In this document: piece after piece, positions 37,222 to 47,993 of the stretch
Layout of the letters: each line of letters opens with the position of its first letter
Numbering within the stretch: the first letter of the stretch is position 1
Origin: Pseudomonas lactucae
Lineage (GTDB): Bacteria > Pseudomonadota > Gammaproteobacteria > Pseudomonadales > Pseudomonadaceae
NCBI RefSeq assembly: GCF_016937615.1
Contig: NZ_JAFHKI010000059.1
Coordinates: 1-64,000 of the forward strand
Length of the DNA: 64,000 nt
Reading direction: 5' to 3'
Position numbers and translations under genes: made by a program
The notes under the pieces: model-generated
Databases searched by the model: none
What the model was told of the DNA's origin: nothing
Seen by the model: the letters and a program-made list of their open reading frames with translations, nothing else

Positions 37222-38765
37222 ATGGATTATTCGGAAAAACTCAGCGCTTATTACCTTGAACTTGCAAGGCAGCCGTGTTTGCAAAATGGTTTTTCGGGCA
37301 GTGATATGCGCTTTTCAAATGAGTACGAGGCGCTGGAGTCCGAAATGGGCAAGATGCAATCCATTCATTGCGGCCAGCCGGATTGGCAAAAGGTTCTGGA
37401 GGTCAGCGAATCTGTGTTGCGCGAGCATTCCAAGGATGTGCGCGTGGCCGTCTGGCTGACCTGGGCGCTGCATCAGCGCGAGTCTTTCCCCGGTTTGCTG
37501 GCGGGCCTCGGCGTGCTGTGCCACCTGTGCGAGCATCACTGGCCGGCGGTTTACCCGCAAAAGTTGCGTACGCGTGGCGCAGCCTTTGGCTGGTTGGTCT
37601 TGCGCCTGGAAGCGTTGCCCGAACAAAGCCTGTCGACTCCGGACCAGCGGCCTCTGCTACGTGCCCTGCGTGAGCATCTGGCGTGGCTCGATAGGCTTTG
37701 GACCGAGTACCTGGGGGATGACGCGCCGCGGTTGCTGCCGATTCGCCGGCAATTGGACCAGCGATCCGAGCGTATCGACTTGGCGAACGCCGCGGCCATG
37801 GGGGTGACGGGTGTCATCGCCCAGGTCAAACAGGCTGCGACACAGTTGCTGAAACCGGAGCCGGCGATCGATAACGAAAAAGAGGCCCACCGATTACTGC
37901 GCACCTTGCAGGAACAGGCACGCCCTTTGTGCAACTGGTGGTTGCGCCAGAATGCCACCGACCTGCGGGCCTTACGCTTGAACCGGACACTGGCATGGCT
38001 GGTTCTGGTCAATTATCCGGATGCCGACAGTGAGCGGGTCACCGCATTGCGCGGCCCAGCGCCCGACAAGCTCAAGCGTTATCAAGAGCGTTTCGCCCAG
38101 GGGCATTTTGCCGACTTGATGCTGGAACTCGAAGCCAGCGTCTCAACGGCGATGTTCTGGCTGGACGGCGTTCGTATGGTCTGGCAATGCCTGGAGGCGT
38201 TGCAGGCTGACCTGGCCATGACGGAGTTGGAAGTGAGCTTCGCCCTGCTGTTGCAGCGTCTGCCGAATCTGCCTGAGTTTCGCTTTCACGACGGTGCGCC
38301 GTTTGCCGACGCCACGACGCGCGACTGGATTGCACAGCACGTTTCCCATCATCTGCAAAAAACCGAGATACCCGGCGTGGCGGCCGCTACCGAACCCTGG
38401 GAACTCGCCTTGCAGGACCTGATGCCCAGGCTACGCAAAGACGGACTCAAGCCCGCCATCCATGAACTCAACCAAGGCCTGCATGCGGCCCGCAGCGAGC
38501 GCGCCCGCTTCCATTGGCGGCTGGCCCAGGCGCGTGTGTGTGTCCAGGCCGGCAAGCACGAGTTGGCAAAAATCAGCTCGAACATCTGGACCATGAGTTG
38601 CAGCGCACGGGCCTGGAACGCTGGGAGCCCGAGCTGGCGCTTCAAGTAACGCGGCTTCTGCACCGCTGCTGCGACCTGTTACCCCAGGATCACGCCGTGC
38701 GTGAGCGCAAGGAAGACACCCACCGCAGGCTGTGCCTCTTCGATCTTGAAGCGGTACTTGAATAG
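37222..38765 (+). pseudogene. tssA: TssA, type VI baseplate/sheath cap protein, one-base frameshift near the 3' end
   Basis: ImpA-type N-terminal domain (MDYSEKLSAYYLELARQP… to about 130), an alpha-helical middle part and the TssA C-terminal domain. The frame changes at about 38574 (…HELAKI-QLEHLDHELQRTGLE…); one C restored gives 514 residues ending at TAG 38763-38765. Without it the protein ends early at 38649 with an unrelated tail. The start at 37222 matches family starts but lacks a clear ribosome site; ATG 37156 is the alternative. TssA guides baseplate assembly and sheath polymerisation. Confidence 0.85.
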
Positions 38766-38797
38766 GCTTTCGAGCCACTCGAACAAGGAGAAATACC

Positions 38798-39295
38798 ATG
38801 GCCAAAGAAGGTTCGGTAGCACCCAAGGAACGCATCAATCTCACTTTCAAACCCGCTATCGGCGATGCCCGGGAAGACGTTGAACTGCCGTTGAAACTGC
38901 TGGTGCTGGGGGATTTCATCCAACGCGAGGACCCACGCAAGCTTGAAGACCGTAAGCCCATTGGCATCGACAAAAACACCCTCGATGAAGTGCTGGCCAA
39001 GCAGGCGTTGAGCCTCACCCTGAATGTGCCCAACCGTCTGCAGGAATGCGCCGACGTCGAGGAGTTGGGCATTCAGGTTCACATCAATTCGATGAAGGAT
39101 TTCAACCCGGCACAGCTGGTCGAGCAGATTCCCGAGCTGCAAAAGTTGATGGCGTTGCGTGAGGCGCTGATGGCGCTCAAGGGGCCTCTGGGCAATACGC
39201 CGAGCTTTCGCAAGGCCATCGAACAGGCCCTGGCCGACGACGAATCCCGCGCCCGGGTATTGGCCGAGCTCGGGCTGAGCAGCCAAACCGCCTGA
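38798..39295 (+). CDS. tssB: TssB, contractile sheath small subunit
   Basis: 165 residues: KERINLTFKPAIGDAREDVELPLKLLVLGDF is typical of TssB (VipA/HsiB). It wraps with TssC to form the contractile sheath around the Hcp tube. CAAGGAG lies 10 nt before ATG. tssC follows after 26 bp. Confidence 0.96.
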   Translation: MAKEGSVAPKERINLTFKPAIGDAREDVELPLKLLVLGDFIQREDPRKLEDRKPIGIDKNTLDEVLAKQALSLTLNVPNRLQECADVEELGIQVHINSMKDFNPAQLVEQIPELQKLMALREALMALKGPLGNTPSFRKAIEQALADDESRARVLAELGLSSQTA

Positions 39296-39321
39296 CATTT
39301 TCAGTAAAAGGACACTGACCC

Positions 39322-40797
39322 ATGACCCTGCAACACACCCCCATACCTGTCCAGGCTGCAGACGAATACAGCATCCTCGACAACATCATCGCCCAGACGT
39401 TACTGAGTGCGGACGACGAGGCTTATGGCATTGCCAAGCGCGGCGTCTCGGCATTTATCGAAGAACTGATCAAGCCGCATAACAGCGGGGAACCGGTCAA
39501 GAAACGCCTGGTTGACCGAATGATTGCCGAGATTGACGAAAAGCTCAGCCGGCAAATCGACGAGATTTTGCATCACCCGGACTTCCAGGCCCTTGAGTCC
39601 GCCTGGAAGGGGTTGCAGTTGTTGATCGACCGCACCAACTTTCGGGAAAACATCAAGATCGAACTGCTCAACGTCTCTCGACAAGATTTGCTCGATGACT
39701 TCGAAGACTCGCCCGAGGTGACTCAGTCCGGGCTCTACAAGCATGTCTACAGTGCCGAGTACGGTCAGTTCGGTGGCCAGCCGGTGGGCGCGATCATCGC
39801 CAACTATTTTCTTTCCCCCAGCGCACCCGATGTGAAGCTGATGCAATACGCTTCCAGCGTGGCCTGCATGGCTCACGCGCCGTTTATCGCCGCAGCCGGG
39901 CCGGCATTCTTCGGGCTGGAAAGCTTCACCGGCCTGCCTGACCTCAAGGATCTGCGAGATCATTTCGAGGGACCGCAGTTTGCCAAATGGCAGAGCTTTC
40001 GCCAGAGCGAAGACGCGCGCTACATCGGGCTGACCGTACCGCGCTTTTTGCTGCGCACGCCCTATGATCCCCTTGAATGTCCGGTCAAGACCTTTGCCTA
40101 CCGGGAAAACGTGGTCAACAGCCACGAGCATTACCTGTGGGGCAATACCGCCTACGCCTTTGCCACGCGCTTGACCGACAGCTTTGCGCGGTTTCGCTGG
40201 TGCCCGAATATCATTGGCCCCCAAAGCGGCGGTGCCGTGGAAGACTTGCCCCTGCATCACTTCCACAGCATGGGCGAAATCGAAACCAAGATTCCCACCG
40301 AGGTTCTGGTTTCCGACCGGCGCGAATACGAACTGGCGCAAGAGGGCTTCATTGCCTTGACCATGCGCAAGGGCAGTGACAATGCCGCGTTTTTCTCCGC
40401 CAGCTCCGTGCAGAAACCCAAGCATTTCGGTATCAGTGCCGAGGGCAGGGAGGCCGAGCTCAATTATCGCCTTGGCACCCAGTTGCCCTACATGATGGTG
40501 GTCAACCGCCTCGCACATTACCTCAAGGTGCTGCAACGCGAGCAACTGGGCTCATGGAAGGAACGTACCGACCTGGAGCTGGAACTCAACAAGTGGATTC
40601 GCCAGTACGTCGCAGACCAGGAAAACCCCAGTGCCGAAGTGCGCGGTCGGCGGCCGCTGCGTGCGGCGCGCATCCTCGTCAGCGAGGTTGAGGGCGAGCC
40701 GGGCTGGTATCGCGTCAATCTGAGTGTACGGCCGCATTTCAAGTACATGGGGGCGGACTTCACCCTGTCCCTGGTCGGCAAGCTCGATAAAGAATGA
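39322..40797 (+). CDS. tssC: TssC, contractile sheath large subunit
   Basis: 491 residues, full VipB/HsiC length. Conserved blocks include HPDFQALESAWKGL, EYGQFGGQPVGAII, RFLLRTPYDP, and the C-terminal PHFKYMGADFTLSLVGKL. AAAGGACAC precedes the ATG. The stop overlaps an upstream in-frame ATG of tssE. Confidence 0.97.
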   Translation: MTLQHTPIPVQAADEYSILDNIIAQTLLSADDEAYGIAKRGVSAFIEELIKPHNSGEPVKKRLVDRMIAEIDEKLSRQIDEILHHPDFQALESAWKGLQLLIDRTNFRENIKIELLNVSRQDLLDDFEDSPEVTQSGLYKHVYSAEYGQFGGQPVGAIIANYFLSPSAPDVKLMQYASSVACMAHAPFIAAAGPAFFGLESFTGLPDLKDLRDHFEGPQFAKWQSFRQSEDARYIGLTVPRFLLRTPYDPLECPVKTFAYRENVVNSHEHYLWGNTAYAFATRLTDSFARFRWCPNIIGPQSGGAVEDLPLHHFHSMGEIETKIPTEVLVSDRREYELAQEGFIALTMRKGSDNAAFFSASSVQKPKHFGISAEGREAELNYRLGTQLPYMMVVNRLAHYLKVLQREQLGSWKERTDLELELNKWIRQYVADQENPSAEVRGRRPLRAARILVSEVEGEPGWYRVNLSVRPHFKYMGADFTLSLVGKLDKE

Positions 40798-40811
40798 ACG
40801 GGGGCTTGCGG

Positions 40812-41213
40812 ATGACCCGCTACCAAAGCCTTTTCGAGCGGCTCGAAGGCCCGGCAAAAACCTCCGCGTGTGGCGCGACGTCTGTGGCGGCTCATCTGGG
40901 AAAAATGCTCAGCATCCGTGCAGGCAGCGTGCAGACGCTGCCCGACTACGGCTTGCCCGATCTCAATGACATGAACCGCAGCCTGCACGAATCATTGAGC
41001 CAGTCGCGGCTGCTGATCGAGCGCTTTATCCGCGCGTACGAACCGCGATTGAAGCACGTTCGGGTGAGGGCATTGCCCCGTGTCCACGATGCCCTGGCCC
41101 TCGCGTTTGCCATCGAGGCCACCTTGTGCATCGACGGTGTCACGCAGCCTGTGCTGTTCACTGCGCGCCTGCGTGACGCGGGGCAGGTCGAGGTCTTGCC
41201 GGATGTCTCTTAA
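40812..41213 (+). CDS. tssE: TssE, gp25-like baseplate protein
   Basis: 133 residues with the gpW/gp25 lysozyme-like wedge fold (MLSIRAGSVQTLPDYGLPDLND… RLLIERFIRAYEPRL). The start at 40812 (MTRYQSLF) lies 9 nt after a GGGGG stretch; an ATG at 40794 overlapping the tssC stop would add six residues and is possible. It overlaps tssF by 11 bp. Confidence 0.93.
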   Translation: MTRYQSLFERLEGPAKTSACGATSVAAHLGKMLSIRAGSVQTLPDYGLPDLNDMNRSLHESLSQSRLLIERFIRAYEPRLKHVRVRALPRVHDALALAFAIEATLCIDGVTQPVLFTARLRDAGQVEVLPDVS

Positions 41214-42990
41214 CCCTTACTACCAACGTGAACTCAGCGCGTTGCGACAGCTCGGGCGACGCTTTTCCGAGCGTAATCCAGCGCTCGCGCCGTTTCTTGC
41301 GCAAGCCGGCCAGGATCCGGATGTGGAGCGCTTGCTCGAAGGCTTTGCCTTTCTCACCGGTCGCCTGCGTCAGAAGCTGGACGATGAGTTGCCCGAACTG
41401 ACTCACGCCTTGATGCATTTGCTGTGGCCCAATTATATGCGGCCGATGCCGGCGTTCAGCATCCTGCAGTTTGATTCGTTGAAACACGCAGGTCGCGGCG
41501 TCATGGTCGCACGGGACACGCCCATCGAAAGCGCGGCAGTCAATGGTGAGCGCTGCCGCTTTCGAACCTGTTACGCCACACAGGTCTTGCCGCTGCAACT
41601 GAGTGCATTGGAATACGCCGTCCAGGGCGAACGCGCGCTGTTGAGTCTGCGTCTGGAAATGAGTGCCGAGGGCAACTTCAGTGAGTGCGCGTTCGATCAA
41701 TTGCGCCTGCACCTGGCGGGTGATCGCTACATCAGCCAGGGGCTGTACCTGAGCCTGTTGCGCCAACTGGAAGGCATCGTGCTGCTGCCGTTCGACCGCA
41801 ACGGGCGTGCGGTCAATGATGCGCACGGCCAGACTCTGGCGCTGCGGCTTGGCGCCGACCAGGTGCAGCCGGTGGGGTTTGCCGAGGATCAGGCACTGAT
41901 TCCCTACCCGCGTAATACCTTTGGTGGGTATCGCCATCTGCAAGAGTACTTTGCCTTCGCGGACAAATACCTGTTTGTCGATGTGCTGGGTCTGGACGTT
42001 CTGCAGCGACTGCATCATGAGGTGCTCGGGCAGGTCTGCGGCATGACCTTGTGCTTCGAGCTGCGCACCCCGTGCCAGGACGCCCAGCGCCCGACGTTGG
42101 ATAACGTGAAGTTGCACTGCACGCCCATCGTCAATCTGTTCAAGCACGATGCGGTGCCGATTCGCCTGGATGGCAAGCAGGATGAATACCTGCTGATTCC
42201 GAATGAGTACTCACGGGGAAACGCTTGTGTATTTTCCGTAGACGAGGTTACAGGTTGGCGTCCTGGCGGCCTGGGGCATCAGGTGTACGTGCCGTTTGAA
42301 TCCTTTGAGCATGACCGTGGTGACGGCGGATCGGCAGGCGCCTCCAGCTACAGCATTCGCCAGCGCACCTCGGCCCATCACGAAGGCCTCGACACCTGGC
42401 TGGCCTTTGATGGTGGTCAGGGCCATGGCCAGGAAACGCTGTCGATCGAGCTGACGTGCACGAACCACAACCTGCCTCGGCAACTCCAGGCGGGCGATAT
42501 CAACCAGCCGTGCGAACACACGCCCCAGGGCTTGTCGTTTCGCAATATCTGCGCGCCGACCGCTAGTTTTGCGCCACCCCTGGATCAGGATTTTCTCTGG
42601 CGGCTTATAAGCAACATGTCGCTCAACTACCTGTCGCTGAGCGATATCAACGCGCTGAAGCTGATTCTCGAAACCTACGATCTGCCGCGTTATCACGACC
42701 GGCAGGCGCGGAAGGTCAGCCAAAGAAAGCTCGGTGCACTGCAATCGATCAGTCATACAGCCGTCGACCGCCTGCACCGTGGCATGCCCTTTCGAGGCGT
42801 GCGGATCGACCTGGCCATCGATGCCCAGGGCTTCCTGGGCCAGGGCGAAGTGTTTGTGTTCGCGTCGGTACTCAATGAGTTCTTTGCGCTGTACGCCAGC
42901 CTGAATGCCTACCACGAACTACAAGTCATCAGCACACAAGGAAACGTGTACCTATGGCCACCCCGTATGGGCCTGCAACCCCTGCTTTGA
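41203..42990 (+). CDS. tssF: TssF, baseplate wedge protein
   Basis: 595 residues, complete. MSLNPYYQRELSALRQLGRRFSERNP and ELTHALMHLLWPNYMRPMPAFSI are hallmarks, and the C-terminal FFALYASLNAYHEL closes the family. Start at 41203, with GAGG 10 nt upstream; it overlaps tssE. It forms the baseplate wedge with TssG, TssE and TssK. Confidence 0.96.
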   Translation: MSLNPYYQRELSALRQLGRRFSERNPALAPFLAQAGQDPDVERLLEGFAFLTGRLRQKLDDELPELTHALMHLLWPNYMRPMPAFSILQFDSLKHAGRGVMVARDTPIESAAVNGERCRFRTCYATQVLPLQLSALEYAVQGERALLSLRLEMSAEGNFSECAFDQLRLHLAGDRYISQGLYLSLLRQLEGIVLLPFDRNGRAVNDAHGQTLALRLGADQVQPVGFAEDQALIPYPRNTFGGYRHLQEYFAFADKYLFVDVLGLDVLQRLHHEVLGQVCGMTLCFELRTPCQDAQRPTLDNVKLHCTPIVNLFKHDAVPIRLDGKQDEYLLIPNEYSRGNACVFSVDEVTGWRPGGLGHQVYVPFESFEHDRGDGGSAGASSYSIRQRTSAHHEGLDTWLAFDGGQGHGQETLSIELTCTNHNLPRQLQAGDINQPCEHTPQGLSFRNICAPTASFAPPLDQDFLWRLISNMSLNYLSLSDINALKLILETYDLPRYHDRQARKVSQRKLGALQSISHTAVDRLHRGMPFRGVRIDLAIDAQGFLGQGEVFVFASVLNEFFALYASLNAYHELQVISTQGNVYLWPPRMGLQPLL

Positions 42991-43961
42991 CCGACCTGTC
43001 TCGCGTCATCCGCGAGTACTCGCTGTTCCAAGCGATTTTGCAAGTGATCGAACGCCTGCGCGATGCCCATCCGTTGCTGGATGACAACGCGCTGTATGAC
43101 CGGTTGGAGTTTCAAGCCAATCCGGGCCTTGGGTTTCCCGGCCACGACATCGATCGACTGGAGTTTTTTATCGAGCACGGCCAATTGCGTGCTCGCCTGC
43201 GCCTGAACGTGCTGGGCCTGTGCGGTGCGGCCTCGCCATTGCCGGCCTTTTATGGCGAGCAGGCGTTTGCCGATGGTGCGCATGGGAACGCGACCCGGGA
43301 TTTCCTGGACCTGTTTCATCATCGCCTGCAGCGATTGATGTTGCCAATCTGGCGCAAATACCGCTACCGGGCGTGTTTTCAGGCCGGGGCGCGAGATGCG
43401 TTTTCCGAGCAGATGTTTGCCCTGATCGGTTTGCGCGGGAAGAAGATCCGTGGTGCTGCGCAATTGGACTGTAAACGGCTATTGCCCTATTTGGGATTGC
43501 TTGGCCTGCGGGCGCATTCGGCAGCCTTGATCGAGACCGTGCTGCGGTACTACTTCAAACATAACCGCTTGTTTATCGAGCAATGGGTCGAGCGTTCGGT
43601 GGTCATCGCCGACTCACAGCGAAACCGGTTGGGGGAGGCCAATAGCGCGCTGGGCCAGGACCAGGTGTTGGGAAGCCGCGTTGCCGACTGCGGCGGCAAA
43701 TTCAGGGTGCATCTGGAGGGCCTGGACTGGCAGCGCTTTCACGATTTTTTGCCCACCGGCCCCGACTACCCGCTGCTGTGTTCGTTGGTGCGGCTGACGG
43801 TGCGGGACCCCCTGGAATATGACTTGCGGTTGGTCTTGGCCAAAGAGCACGTGCGGCCGCTGCACCTGGGTGAACACAACATCTGCCGACTGGGCTGGAC
43901 CAGTTGGCTGGCACACGAATGCGCCGACGGCGTGGTCATCGTGGCCGGCGATACGCATTAG
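42954..43961 (+). CDS. tssG: TssG, baseplate wedge protein
   Basis: 335 residues: early SLFQAILQVIERLR, then FVLGLCGAASPLPAFYGE-like core (LNVLGLCGAASPLPAFYGE) and FLDLFHHRLQRLMLPIWRKYR, and closing GEHNICRLGWTSWL. The ATG lies inside the tssF 3' end (37-bp overlap), so translation is coupled. Confidence 0.96.
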   Translation: MATPYGPATPALTDLSRVIREYSLFQAILQVIERLRDAHPLLDDNALYDRLEFQANPGLGFPGHDIDRLEFFIEHGQLRARLRLNVLGLCGAASPLPAFYGEQAFADGAHGNATRDFLDLFHHRLQRLMLPIWRKYRYRACFQAGARDAFSEQMFALIGLRGKKIRGAAQLDCKRLLPYLGLLGLRAHSAALIETVLRYYFKHNRLFIEQWVERSVVIADSQRNRLGEANSALGQDQVLGSRVADCGGKFRVHLEGLDWQRFHDFLPTGPDYPLLCSLVRLTVRDPLEYDLRLVLAKEHVRPLHLGEHNICRLGWTSWLAHECADGVVIVAGDTH

Positions 43962-43973
43962 GGACAATTGATC

Positions 43974-46406
43974 ATGATGAATGTAGACCTGCAACAACTG
44001 ATACAGACGTTGACTCCGCGGGCACGTCGAGACCTTGAACGCTCGGCTGAACGTTGCGTGACACGCGGTGGCAGGGAAGTTCTGGTTGAAGACCTTCTAC
44101 TGGCCCAGATGGAGCATCGTGATGGCCTGTTGGTGCGGGCGCTGGCTGACGCCGGGCTCGAGGTCGGCGAGCTGGAAGCGACACTGCAACCCAAAAGCGA
44201 GGCGAGTGCTTCGCGCAATCCGGTGTTCGCCCAGACCCTCGTGCAATGGCTGCAACAGGCGTTGATGGTTGCCCACCTGGAGTTGCGCCAAACCGATGTT
44301 GATCACGGTGCGCTGTTACTGGCATTGCTGCGTCACCCGCAGCAGCATGCGGGCAGTGGTTATCAACAGTGGTTAAGTCGCCTCGATGCGCAGCGCGTGC
44401 TCGGTTTTGTGCTGAGCCAGGCGACGCAAGCCGCCTCGGCAGCGAGCAGTGAGTCATTGTTGGCGCGGTTTACCCACGACCTCACACATCAGGCGCAAGA
44501 AGGGCGTATCGACCCCGTGTTGTGTCGCGATGGCGAGATTGGCCAGTTGATCGACATCCTGATTCGCCGACGCAAAAACAACCCGATCCTGGTTGGCGAA
44601 GCTGGAGTGGGCAAAACCGCCGTGGTCGAGGGCCTGGCCCTGCGCATTACCCGGTCGCAGGTGCCGGAGCCTCTTAAGAATGTGCGAGTACTTACCCTCG
44701 ATATGGGATTGCTGCAAGCCGGCGCCAGTATGAAGGGTGAATTCGAACGGCGCCTAAGGGGTGTAATCGATGAGGTCAATGCCTCACCCCAGCGTGTCAT
44801 CCTGTTTATCGACGAAGCCCATACCCTGGTGGGGGCGGGGGGCCAGGCGGGAGGCTCCGATGCCGCCAACCTGCTCAAGCCGGCTCTGGCACGCGGCGAG
44901 CTACGCACCATCGCCGCCACCACCTGGTCGGAGTACAAAAAGTACTTTGAAAAGGACCCGGCATTGGCGCGGCGTTTCCAGCCTGTGCAGGTGGACGAGC
45001 CCAGCGTTGAGCAGGCGGTTTCGATTCTGCGCGGGCTGGTCTCGGTGTACGAATCCAGCCATGGCGTGTACGTGCGCGACGATGCCGTGGTTGCCGCCGC
45101 CCATATGAGTGCCCGTTACCTGGCCGGGCGCCAGTTGCCCGACAAGGCAGTGGACGTGCTGGATACCGCCTGCGCTCGCGTACGTATCAATCGCGAAGCC
45201 TTGCCCGAAGCCTTGCAGTGCCTGGATCTTGAGCAGACCGAGGGCGTCCGGCGGGCCCAGGCACTGGCCCGTGACCGCGACGCCGGGTTTGCGGTGGATG
45301 AACAAGCCCTGCACGCGTTGAATCTGCGCCTGGAGGCTGTCGAGTGCGAGCGCCAACGGCTGATCACGCTGCATGGTGCGCAACCGGTGGTCAATCTTGA
45401 GGTGTGTCCGCGCGGGGTGGCCCAGGTCGTCAGCGCCTGGACCGGTATCCCCGTTCAACAGCTGTCCCTTGAACACAATGAAAGGGTACTGGGGTTTGCC
45501 GACGCTCTGCGCGCGCGCGTTCTCGGCCAGGAGCAAGCCGTGCAGGCGCTTGATCGCAGTCTGCGCGCCGTGGCTGCCGGACTTCACAAGCCCGATGCCC
45601 CCCTCGGCGTATTCCTGCTGGTGGGGCCCAGTGGGGTAGGCAAGACCGAGACAGCCATGGCACTGGGTGACCTGATGTACGGCGGTGAGCGCTTCGTTAC
45701 CACGCTCAATATGTCTGAGTTTCAGGAAAAGCACTCCCTGTCGCGATTGATCGGTGCCCCACCGGGTTATGTCGGGTATGGCGAAGGCGGCGTGTTGACC
45801 GAGGCCGTGCGCCAGCGTCCCTATTCGGTGGTGCTGCTCGACGAAGTCGAAAAAGCCGACCCCGAGGTGCTCAATCTGTTCTATCAGGTCTTCGACAAGG
45901 GGCGGGCCAATGACGGTGAAGGGCGGGAAATCGACTTTCGCAACACGCTTATTTTGATGACCTCCAACTTGGGTAGCGATTGCATCGTCGATGTCTGCGC
46001 CGGTGGTTCGCGCCCGGATGCGCAGGCGGTGCAGGAAGCGATTCGTCCGCTGCTGCGCGATTATTTCAAGCCGGCGTTGCTGGCGCGTATGTGTGTGGTG
46101 CCCTATTACCCGGTGGTGGGCGAAGTGTTGCACGACCTGACGAGGCTCAAGCTGGACCGTCTTGGGCAGCGGTTGCAGTCACGCAACCTGGCCTTCAGTT
46201 ATAGCGCCGAACTGGTCACGCACATGGCCGAGTGCTGTACCCACAGCGACAGCGGGGCGCGCTACATCGATCACTGGATTGAAGCCCATTTGTTGCCGCA
46301 GATCGTCGATCGACTGCTGGGCGCCATGGCCGCCGGTGAAAGCCTGTCACGGGCACATGCCGGCCTGGATGGCAACGGGCAACCGGTTTGTGAGATCAGC
46401 CAATGA
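43974..46406 (+). CDS. tssH: TssH/ClpV, AAA+ ATPase that recycles the sheath
   Basis: 810 residues: Clp-N domain (1-150), AAA1 with GEAGVGKTAV and VILFIDEAHTLVG, a coiled-coil middle, and AAA2 with GPSGVGKTETAMAL and VVLLDEVEKADPEV. ClpV extracts TssB/TssC from contracted sheaths. It is shorter than many ClpVs (about 850-890), with a compact middle and C-terminal part. ATG 43974 has GGGAC 8 nt upstream; a TTG at 43968 is less likely. The stop overlaps the next ATG (ATGA). Confidence 0.95.
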   Translation: MMNVDLQQLIQTLTPRARRDLERSAERCVTRGGREVLVEDLLLAQMEHRDGLLVRALADAGLEVGELEATLQPKSEASASRNPVFAQTLVQWLQQALMVAHLELRQTDVDHGALLLALLRHPQQHAGSGYQQWLSRLDAQRVLGFVLSQATQAASAASSESLLARFTHDLTHQAQEGRIDPVLCRDGEIGQLIDILIRRRKNNPILVGEAGVGKTAVVEGLALRITRSQVPEPLKNVRVLTLDMGLLQAGASMKGEFERRLRGVIDEVNASPQRVILFIDEAHTLVGAGGQAGGSDAANLLKPALARGELRTIAATTWSEYKKYFEKDPALARRFQPVQVDEPSVEQAVSILRGLVSVYESSHGVYVRDDAVVAAAHMSARYLAGRQLPDKAVDVLDTACARVRINREALPEALQCLDLEQTEGVRRAQALARDRDAGFAVDEQALHALNLRLEAVECERQRLITLHGAQPVVNLEVCPRGVAQVVSAWTGIPVQQLSLEHNERVLGFADALRARVLGQEQAVQALDRSLRAVAAGLHKPDAPLGVFLLVGPSGVGKTETAMALGDLMYGGERFVTTLNMSEFQEKHSLSRLIGAPPGYVGYGEGGVLTEAVRQRPYSVVLLDEVEKADPEVLNLFYQVFDKGRANDGEGREIDFRNTLILMTSNLGSDCIVDVCAGGSRPDAQAVQEAIRPLLRDYFKPALLARMCVVPYYPVVGEVLHDLTRLKLDRLGQRLQSRNLAFSYSAELVTHMAECCTHSDSGARYIDHWIEAHLLPQIVDRLLGAMAAGESLSRAHAGLDGNGQPVCEISQ

Positions 46407-47934
46407 CGCAGAGCCTGTTGACACCCGTGCCTCATTCCCTGGCTTACGCCGAAGCGCTGCTGGCCTGGTTCACTCGCCTGGGCATCGATGGCGACGAGAC
46501 GAACTTGCCCGACCTGTGTGTGGCGGCGGTCGCACAACTGAGCCAGTGCGAACTCAGCCAGCTGTATTGGCGCGACGAAGCAACAGGTCGGCTCGACTTG
46601 ATTGCCCAGCATGGGCCCGGCGCATTGCCACTGGGCGAGGTGGCGCGTGGCCCTGACTTTCAACATGAACAGGTGCTGCAATATGTCGTGGATCAGCGTT
46701 GCTCCCTGTCGCTCAACGATCCGGCCAACAGCCTGTTCCAGTGCGGGTTCCTGCCGGCAACGGCAACGCCCTGGCGTTCAATATCGTGCATGCCCCTGTT
46801 CGATCGGCGCAAAACCGTTGCCGGCGTGCTGCTGTGCGCCAGCCAGCGCACGGCGGTGTCGCAGGACTATTCGCCGTCCTTGAGCCAGCTGGGCAGCTTC
46901 ACCCTGAGTCAACTGGAACGACTGCAGCGTATGCGTCCTGCCTGCAACGGCGCTGCGGCCAAGCCCTCTGCGTCGATAGCCTGTGCCGCCCATGGGCTGA
47001 TCGGCAACAGCCCGCGCATGGATGAAACCTGCCGGTTGATCGGCAAGGTTCTAAATACCGCCTACACGGTGTTGCTACGCGGGGAGACCGGAACCGGTAA
47101 AGAGGTGGTGGCGCGGGCTATTCACAGCGCAGGGCCACGCAGTGGCAAGGCGTTTGTGGTGCAGAACTGTGCCGCCTTCCCCGAAGGCTGCTGGAAAGTG
47201 AATTGTTCGGCTATCGCAAAGGTGCCTTCACCGGTGCGGGGCGTCACCACACGGGGCTGTTTGACGCCGCCCACGGCGGCACGCTGTTGCTGGATGAAAT
47301 CGGCGATATGCCGCTGTCACTGCAGGCCAAGCTGCTGCGGGTTTTGCAGGAGGGCGAAATTCGTCCACTGGGCGCCAGCACGGCGCACAAGGTCGATGTG
47401 CGCATTATCGCGGCGACCCACCGCGACCTCGCCGCGATGGTGGCCGACGGCAGTTTTCGCGAGGACCTTTACTACCGCCTGGCACAGTTTCCCATCGAGC
47501 TACCGGCCTTGCGTGAACGGGACGGCGACGTGTTGCTGCTGGCCCGGGATTTTGCGCAAAAGGCCTGTGCAGCGCTGGGCCGCACGCCGGTGGAGTGGTC
47601 GAGTTCGGCCCTGGACCAACTGTCGAACCATGCGTTTCCCGGCAATGTCCGTGAGCTCAAATGCCTGGTGGAGCGCGCGGTACTGCTCTGTGATGACGCG
47701 GTGATCCTGCCGGCGCACTTGTCCCTGTCGCCAGCACCGAGCGGGGTGCCGGCCGACGCCACGTTGCGCCAGCGCCTGGAGCGGGTGGAGCGGGTTTTCC
47801 TGATCGATTGCCTGCACAAAAACCGTGGCAACCGCACCCGCACCGCCCGTGAGCTGGGCGTTGCGCGGCGCACGCTGTTGTACCGCCTTGCACGTTTGAA
47901 CATCCCCTGTGGCGACGTCCGAGGGGAGGGCTGA
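46403..47934 (+). pseudogene. sfa: Sfa-type sigma-54 activator of the T6SS cluster, one-base frameshift
   Basis: An N-terminal GAF-like sensor (about 1-180), AAA+ domain with [22 protein letters not shown] and [13 protein letters not shown], and a Fis-type HTH ([22 protein letters not shown]). The frame breaks at about 47188 in [18 protein letters not shown]: one C appears missing from GGCCTG. Restored length is 510 residues. P. aeruginosa HSI-II has Sfa2 at the same position after clpV. It should activate the -24/-12 promoter(s) of this locus. Confidence 0.85.
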
Positions 47935-47993
47935 ATGACGCACCGGCGGGTTCGATACCGCTTCGCTGACCTGACTTTCCTGGGAGATACCTG

